From Streptomyces noursei (GTDB lineage Bacteria > Actinomycetota > Actinomycetes > Streptomycetales > Streptomycetaceae), in contig NZ_CP070326.1 in NCBI RefSeq assembly GCF_016917755.1, positions 1,550,001-1,614,000 of the forward strand: a stretch of 64,000 nucleotides of DNA. The letters are read 5' to 3'. This document shows positions 59,433 to 64,000 of the stretch, piece by piece. The translations under genes were made by a program, and so were the position numbers. The first letter of the stretch is position 1, and each line of letters opens with the position of its first letter. Under the pieces are notes generated by a model that worked only from the letters and a program-made list of their open reading frames with translations, was not told the origin of the DNA and searched no databases.

Positions 59433-60328
59433 CTACTATGCGATGGACACTGGTGACGGCAATCGCTCCGGTCGCTTGGGGGACGAACTACTTCGTCACC
59501 CACGAATACCTGCCCACCGACCACCCCCTCTACGGTGCGGCGATCAGGGCTCTGCCCGCAGGGGTCCTGCTGCTGGCGCTGTGCCGGCAGGCGCCCCACG
59601 GGACGTGGTGGTGGAAGTCGCTGGTGCTCGGCACCCTCAACGTGGGGTCCTTCTTCACCCTGATCTACCTCGCGGCCCAGCTGCTGCCGACGAGCATCGC
59701 CTCCACCATCATGGCGTCCTCACCCGCGGTCTTGATGCTGCTCGCCTGGGCCGTGAACGCAGAACGCCCTTACAGCCTCCCGCTGGTGGGCGTCGGCATC
59801 GGTTTCGCAGGCGTATGCCTGATGCTGCTCACCGGCAACGTCACCCTGAACGCACTCGGCGTCCTCGCGTCGGTCACGGCGATGGTGACGTCCTCCTTCG
59901 GCTACGTGCTCGCGAAGCGGTGGAGCAGCGAGGTCGATGTCCTCGCCTCGACGTCCTGGCAACTCATTGCCGGCGGCCTGGTCGTGCTTCCGATGGCCGT
60001 CGTCCGCGAAGGAGCACCGCCCGACCTCGACGCGGGCGCGATCCTCGGATTCGCCTACGTCACCGTCGTCGCGACAGCCGTCGCCTTCGCCGCCTGGTTT
60101 GCCGGCCTGCGTCACCTGCCGGCCGCCACCGTCGGCCTGGTCGGTCTGCTGAACCCGGTCACCGGCGTGCTGCTCGGCACCGTCGTCGCCGAAGAGCCCC
60201 TCACCTTGCAGCAGATATGCGGACTGGTTTTGGTCCTGCTCGGGATCGTGCTCGGACAACCCGTCGCCGCCACGGCCGCCACCCACATCCGATCCCGGGC
60301 AACCAGGGCACCGTGGCGCAACTCGTAG
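59426..60328 (+). CDS. EamA/DMT-family exporter
   Basis: 300 residues, ten helices in two EamA repeats (RWTLVTAIAPVAWGTNYFVT, then ASVTAMVTSSFGYVLAKRWS for the second). LPTSIASTIMASSPAVLMLL and PLTLQQICGLVLVLLGIVL are typical of the drug/metabolite exporter branch. Translation likely begins at GTG 59426 on a leaderless message; ATG 59438 is the alternative. It is controlled by the divergent MarR, probably to expel its ligand. Confidence 0.92.
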   Translation: MEATMRWTLVTAIAPVAWGTNYFVTHEYLPTDHPLYGAAIRALPAGVLLLALCRQAPHGTWWWKSLVLGTLNVGSFFTLIYLAAQLLPTSIASTIMASSPAVLMLLAWAVNAERPYSLPLVGVGIGFAGVCLMLLTGNVTLNALGVLASVTAMVTSSFGYVLAKRWSSEVDVLASTSWQLIAGGLVVLPMAVVREGAPPDLDAGAILGFAYVTVVATAVAFAAWFAGLRHLPAATVGLVGLLNPVTGVLLGTVVAEEPLTLQQICGLVLVLLGIVLGQPVAATAATHIRSRATRAPWRNS

Positions 60329-60533
60329 GCCCTTGCCAAACACCCCTCCGGGCATGTCGTAGGCCCGGCGAGAAGTCGGACAGCGTGGCCCCTCCGATGG
60401 TGCGCGCCGGCGCGCAACAGGCACTGCCGGAAGGGGCCTATGGCGTCTGTGCGCGTCGGGCGGGCGACTCGTGCCGTGTCGATCGCCGTTCCGACATGCA
60501 CGGGCCCCTGGAGCAGTAGGGGCGTTGGGGTCG

Positions 60534-61325
60534 TCAGGCCGCTTCGGCCGGTGGCCGGTCGTCGATGATGATGCGCGTTACGGGCGGGCAGTCGTTACGG
60601 GGTTGGTAGTGGGCGTCGGCTTCGCCGGTGTCGACTTTGCGTAGGGCTACGCCGATGCGTTCGTAGATCCTGCTGGCGAGTTGCCGGGTCCCGGGGATGG
60701 CTGCGGGGTCTTGACGGGTGGCGCGTAGTGCGTCGAGTGCGGCGATGAGAGTGCGGCCGGAGATCTCGGCTTGGATGAGGCCACTTTCTTCCCTGACGCC
60801 GGCGGGGAGCCGAAAGTGCTGACCGCGGCTGGACTGGCCGACGAGGAAATCCCAGTGGTCCCGATGGCAGATGATCTGGGCATAGGCAATGCCGGCGGCG
60901 AGGGTGAGGAGGCACTCGAAGTCATCGGCCTCGGCCGGGGGTTGGGGTGCCTCCTGCGCGGCCGACTTCGTTGCGGGTGCGGGTGGCTCTGGAGTCCTGG
61001 CGGCTGCGAGGTCGGCGCGGAGTCCTTCGACGCTGCCGTGGAGTTCGGCGAGCCGGATGAGGATCTGCTGGTCGTCGCGTGAGGGTGTGGCGGGTTGTGG
61101 GCGTTGGGTGTCGTTGCGGAGGCCCTGGAGTTCGCTGTGGATGGCGTCGGTTCTGGCGTGAGCGAGGGCCGCGGCGTCGCGTGCCTGCTGGGCTGCGGTC
61201 AGTGTGGTTTCGATGGTGGCGCGGAGGCCGGCGAGGCTGCGGTCGAGTGCATCGGTGATTGCCGATTGTGCGTTGCAGATCGCCGTGCGGAGCTCTCCGA
61301 TGATGCGTTCAGCGCCGAATGCCAC
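60534..61325 (-). CDS. Coiled-coil protein of unknown function
   Basis: 263 residues. The N-terminal 110 residues are an Ala/Gln-rich coiled coil (RTAICNAQSAITDALDRSLA, GLRATIETTLTAAQQARDAA, RLAELHGSVEGLRADLAAAR), then an Ala/Pro linker and a compact C-terminal domain (FECLLTLAAGIAYAQIICHR, HWDFLVGQSSRGQHFRLPAG, SGRTLIAALDALRATRQD). The build resembles hypothetical proteins carried on actinomycete plasmids and integrative elements, but I do not recognise a named family. A two-Cys/His patch (LLTLAA..IICHRDHW) could bind metal. The ATG at 61325 is clean. It stands alone. Confidence 0.7.
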   Translation of the reverse strand: MAFGAERIIGELRTAICNAQSAITDALDRSLAGLRATIETTLTAAQQARDAAALAHARTDAIHSELQGLRNDTQRPQPATPSRDDQQILIRLAELHGSVEGLRADLAAARTPEPPAPATKSAAQEAPQPPAEADDFECLLTLAAGIAYAQIICHRDHWDFLVGQSSRGQHFRLPAGVREESGLIQAEISGRTLIAALDALRATRQDPAAIPGTRQLASRIYERIGVALRKVDTGEADAHYQPRNDCPPVTRIIIDDRPPAEAA

Positions 61326-61543
61326 GTTCCCCCCTGGTGTTGGTGGCTGTTGTTTCAGCGGGAGGCTCCCCGTCGATCGCTGGGGTGACGCGGCGAGTTT
61401 CGGTCGTGGAAATCATTGGAGCGCATTGGTGTGGATGCGGTTGTGTGGAGTGCCGCGTCGGGCTCTTCGACTCGGTGCGCCCCAGGTTGGCGTCTTCGCG
61501 CCCGGTCGTCCGCCGCTCTGTCGCTGCAGGCCGTTGTTGACGC

Positions 61544-62346
61544 TCACGCAACGGGTGCGGGATCGTGGGCTCCGGTGGCGCCTTGGCTGAGCGCCAGCTG
61601 CGCCTGCGTGAGCCTGCGGACTGCTTCGGTGAGTTGACTCGAAGGGAGCGTGTACGGCAGCCGGATGTGACGTTCGAAGGCCCCGCCGATTCCGAACCGT
61701 GGTCCCGCCGCGATGGTCACTCCGTAGTCCGGCGCGATCGCTGCCAGCCGTGAGCTGATGGGCTCGCGGAACGTTGCCCACAGCGTCACGCCTCCAGCCG
61801 GTTGCGGTGCGTGGAGGTCGGGCAACTGCTCGGTGAGTGCTTGCCGTAGTGCGTCGCGTTGCGATCGCAGTTGCCGGAGCGCGTCGGGCCGTTCGGTCTG
61901 ACGCTCATTCAGGAGGACGGCCGTGGCCAACTGTTCGACGACAGGGGTGCCGAGGTCCGTGGCGGGGCGGGCTTTTTCGAGGCGCTGCAGGAGTGAGGGG
62001 AAGGCGCGGATCCAGCCGATGCGGAGGCCGCCCCAGACGCTCTTGGAAACCGAGCCGACGCTGACGGCGGTCGGATGTCCTGCGGGAGGCGCACCGTCGC
62101 CCTGGCGCGCGCCCTCGTGGCGAGGTAGCCGTGCTCGACCAGCGTGCGGTATGCGGCACCGACGGTGGTTCTGCTGGTGCCGAGCACGGCGGCGAGGTCG
62201 CGTTCGCTCGGCAGTGCCGCCCCGAGGGAGAGACGTCCGTCCAGGATCAGCAGCCGCAGCCTGTCGGAGAGGCGCTGGTGCGCCGGCCCGGGCCCCTCCT
62301 GCCAGGTCCCCATCATGCGCGCCACCGCGTACGAACTGATCTTCAC
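61544..62346 (-). pseudogene. MocR-type (YczR-like) regulator with internal deletion
   Basis: The first 75 codons from GTG 62346 give the YczR-type N-terminus and GntR helix (SSYAVARMMGTWQEGPGPAH, LSLGAALPSERDLAAVLGTS, RTTVGAAYRTLVEHGYLATR). After a frameshift near 62080-62110 the sequence resumes deep in the aminotransferase-like domain (SVGSVSKSVWGGLRIGWIRA, keeping the PLP Lys) and runs to 61544. About 170-200 residues between them are missing. It sits head to head with yczE, its expected target. Confidence 0.8.
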
Positions 62347-62364
62347 CGAGCCAGCCCAATCAAT

Positions 62365-62387
62365 CTGGCTATGGAATCCGAGTCCAG
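62365..62387. promoter_or_regulatory. MocR-type operator between yczR remnant and yczE
   Basis: CTGGCT (62365-62370) and AGTCCAG (62381-62387) form a spaced inverted repeat (CTGG..CCAG halves) like those bound by MocR/YczR proteins, in the gap between the two genes. Confidence 0.45.
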
Positions 62388-62476
62388 TTGGCGTCAAGGC
62401 TTGCGCCATGGCTCCTCCTGCTTCCCGCGCCCAACTGTCCTTCTCGGCCCGTCACGACCGCCCTGTGATCATCCGC

Positions 62477-63118
62477 ATGAACGCCTTCGCCCAAGTTCGC
62501 GCAGGCCGAGCGGGGCGTCGCGTTCCCCAGCTCCTGATCGGCTTGGTGGGATACGGCGCCGCCGTCATGGTGCTCGTCCAATCCGGTCTCGGCACAGCCA
62601 GCTGGAGCGTACTCACGGACGGCGCGGCGAAGACTCTCGGCATCTCATTCGGATGGGCCACGAACCTGATCTCGCTCATAGTGCTTCTCGCCTGGATACC
62701 CCTGCGCGAACTGCCAGGACTTGGCACGCTCCTCAACGTCGCGATCGTCGGCTTCGCCGCAGACGCGACCGCGGCGGTGCTCCCTTCCCCTCAGGGGACA
62801 CTTGCCGAGAGCGGTTACCTGGTAGTCGGCCTCGCCGCGCTGGCCTTCTTTGACGCGCTCTACCTCGGCGCACAGTTCGGGTCGGGACCACGTGACGGCA
62901 TCATGACCGGCCTTGTTCGACTCACCCGCCTACCCGTCGCGGTGGTGCGCACCGGCATCGACGTCGCCGTCGCCGGCATCGGCTGGGCTCTCGGTGGAAG
63001 CTTCGGGGCCGGGACGGTACTCGTCGCCCTGTGCATGGGGCCTCTCGTCGGCTACTTTTTGCCGCTTCTGACTGTTCACCTCCCCGCTGCTACGACAGAC
63101 GAACAGTGCGGCCGGTGA
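62477..63118 (+). CDS. yczE: YczE/YitT-like membrane protein
   Basis: 213 residues with five to six hydrophobic segments. LIGLVGYGAAVMVLVQSGLG, SWSVLTDGAAKTLGISFGWA, LYLGAQFGSGPRDGIMTGLV and GWALGGSFGAGTVLVALCMG are characteristic of the YczE family. Transport of a vitamin-B6-linked or other small compound has been suggested for this family because its regulator YczR is a PLP-type MocR protein; this remains unproven. The divergent YczR-like regulator is decayed here. ATG 62477 is used; a GTG at 62465 is possible. Confidence 0.88.
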   Translation: MNAFAQVRAGRAGRRVPQLLIGLVGYGAAVMVLVQSGLGTASWSVLTDGAAKTLGISFGWATNLISLIVLLAWIPLRELPGLGTLLNVAIVGFAADATAAVLPSPQGTLAESGYLVVGLAALAFFDALYLGAQFGSGPRDGIMTGLVRLTRLPVAVVRTGIDVAVAGIGWALGGSFGAGTVLVALCMGPLVGYFLPLLTVHLPAATTDEQCGR

Positions 63119-63138
63119 TCGCCAGTACCGCGTCGCTT

Positions 63139-63560
63139 CACCGGAACGCTCCGCTGTCCGTGGAAAGCCGACGCCGGTTGGTTGAACGCTGCAAACGCGC
63201 CCCCTCGCACACGCGGCCGCTGAGATAGACGGGCATCTCCCGGGCACGTGCGTCGAAGTAGGTGAACCGGTACCGGCGCTACGGCGCACTCGGACTGCAC
63301 GACCGGGCATCCACCCCGCCCACAGCCCACGGGCGACGCCTACCTCAGTGATCGAGAAGATCGAAGTCTGGCGGCGGCAGGAGAAGCGGTCCGCGCGGCG
63401 CATCACTCATGAGCCGGCCGAGAGCACCGCTCGTTGGCCCGGGCACATGGTGCACCTGGACATCAAGGAGGTCGGGCGCATTCCCAACGGGGGTGGCCGG
63501 CGCATCCACGGTCGCGACTCAGAGCAGGCCAAGGCCGTTCACGCAGTTCACCGAGCACGG
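63139..63560 (+). pseudogene. IS481-family transposase remnant
   Basis: Broken pieces in order: HRNAPLSVESRRRLVERCKR (N-terminal HTH start), NRYRRYGALGLHDRASTPPT, VIEKIEVWRRQEKRSARRIT and PGHMVHLDIKEVGRIPNGGG, RRIHGRDSEQAKAV (DDE-domain start with the first Asp in HLDIK). At least two deletions and several frame changes separate them, and the second half of the catalytic domain is absent. No terminal inverted repeats are recognisable. Confidence 0.8.
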
Positions 63561-63572
63561 GGTTCCCAAGCA

Positions 63573-63605
63573 GTTGCCGAGCGGTTGCCGAGCAGTTGCC
63601 GAGCA
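63573..63605. repeat. GTTGCCGAGCR 11-bp repeat, three copies
   Basis: Three adjacent copies (63573, 63584, 63595; one base differs) just after the IS481 remnant. Confidence 0.9.
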
Positions 63606-63756
63606 TTGGCGGGCCGCACCACATCGAGACTTCATCGTCATTTCAACGCCACCCATGACAGTGGACCGAACAAAGCGCCGGCCAGCCAGTCGTGCGCCTG
63701 CCGCGTCCGCACCCCTCTCCGTAGGTGCGCGCCCTCAGCGAGTGAACGGGTTCCCC

Positions 63757-64000
63757 ATGAACGATCTTCTGCACAAGCTGGTCTCCACCGTCATCACCGG
63801 CGCGCTGATCGCCCTGGTGGGATACCTCAGCGTGACCGTACGCAGGCGTCGGGTCGCCCGCGAGGAGGCCGCCGCGCCGGCCCCCGTCGAGGACCCCACC
63901 CAGAGCCTGCTCCGACAGGCCCAGCAACTGGACGTCAGCCGGGACGAGTTGGCGATCCAGGGCCGGCAGGCAGAGGCACTGGCCCGGGCCGGGGAGGCCG
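63757..64000 (+). CDS. Membrane-anchored protein, N-terminal part only
   Basis: The first 81 codons of a gene that runs off the window. ATG 63757 opens MNDLLHKLVSTVITGALIAL, one transmembrane helix, a basic stop-transfer (VRRRRVAREE), a Pro/Ala linker and a helical region (SLLRQAQQLDVSRDELAIQG). A single N-terminal anchor with a cytoplasmic helical part is seen. The family cannot be told from this fragment. Confidence 0.65.
   Translation, partial: MNDLLHKLVSTVITGALIALVGYLSVTVRRRRVAREEAAAPAPVEDPTQSLLRQAQQLDVSRDELAIQGRQAEALARAGEA

Noticed and set aside
1..64000. CRISPR array, tRNA, rRNA, prophage or attachment site
   Set aside because: None of the tandem repeats has spacers; no cloverleaf or rRNA motif, integrase or phage structural gene was seen by reading.

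Overview
The window is high-GC DNA with the codon habits, GTG/TTG starts and gene families of Streptomyces (or a close relative). It holds about 50 intact genes and about a dozen decayed ones, with no ribosomal, tRNA or other core genes. The density of pseudogenes, insertion-sequence remnants, simple tandem repeats, small regulator/target pairs and specialised-metabolism genes fits an accessory or arm region of a linear actinomycete chromosome, or a large plasmid. The arm placement is inference.

Layout. 0-6.8 kb: FAD oxidoreductase, lipoprotein, a MerR/NmrA-like divergent pair, a tandem GNAT protein, a darcynin/TetR divergent pair and a formylglycine-generating-enzyme-like protein. 6.9-8.1 kb: a beheaded response regulator abutting a secreted, possibly aerolysin-like protein. 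9.2-13.6 kb: a DUF6801-type surface protein, then a translationally coupled pair of a 65-residue ORF and a 922-residue NACHT NTPase with a membrane module and three C-terminal EF-hand loops. 13.8-16.8 kb: LysR/SDR pair and a serine hydrolase. 17.4-26.3 kb: a biosynthetic block with a decayed P450, a methyltransferase of the O-methyltransferase family, a pterin-dependent aromatic amino acid hydroxylase, an aromatic amino acid decarboxylase, a flavin amine oxidase, a class I methyltransferase and a NodU/CmcH-type carbamoyltransferase, closed by a 16-bp-stem terminator. 26.5-37 kb: exported hydrolase and protease, a two-component system whose kinase carries an extra C-terminal domain, a DUF4097 protein, a second serine hydrolase, an amidohydrolase and a LuxR regulator. 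37.6-45 kb: an EamA transporter, several decayed genes, an intact P450 and a DHA2-type exporter. 45-52.5 kb: a glycosyltransferase, AraC and WYL regulators each broken by a frameshift in a C-run, an FAD monooxygenase and a MarR/cupin pair. 52.8-64 kb: small regulator/target pairs (winged helix/membrane protein, HxlR/NmrA-like, MarR/EamA, decayed YczR/YczE), an immunity-like/TNT toxin fusion, and IS630 and IS481 remnants.

How the genes work together. The 17.8-26.3 kb block reads as a short route from an aromatic amino acid: ring hydroxylation, decarboxylation to the amine, oxidation of that or a later amine, methylation and O-carbamoylation. The enzyme set resembles the hydroxylase/decarboxylase/methyltransferase/carbamoyltransferase logic of physostigmine-type pathways, but no acetyltransferase is present and an amine oxidase is, so a different product is likely. 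Elsewhere most regulators sit head to head with one enzyme or exporter, with visible inverted repeats between them. Many of the broken genes have lost interior segments rather than simply gaining stop codons, and eight different short tandem repeats are scattered between them, which suggests ongoing local rearrangement.
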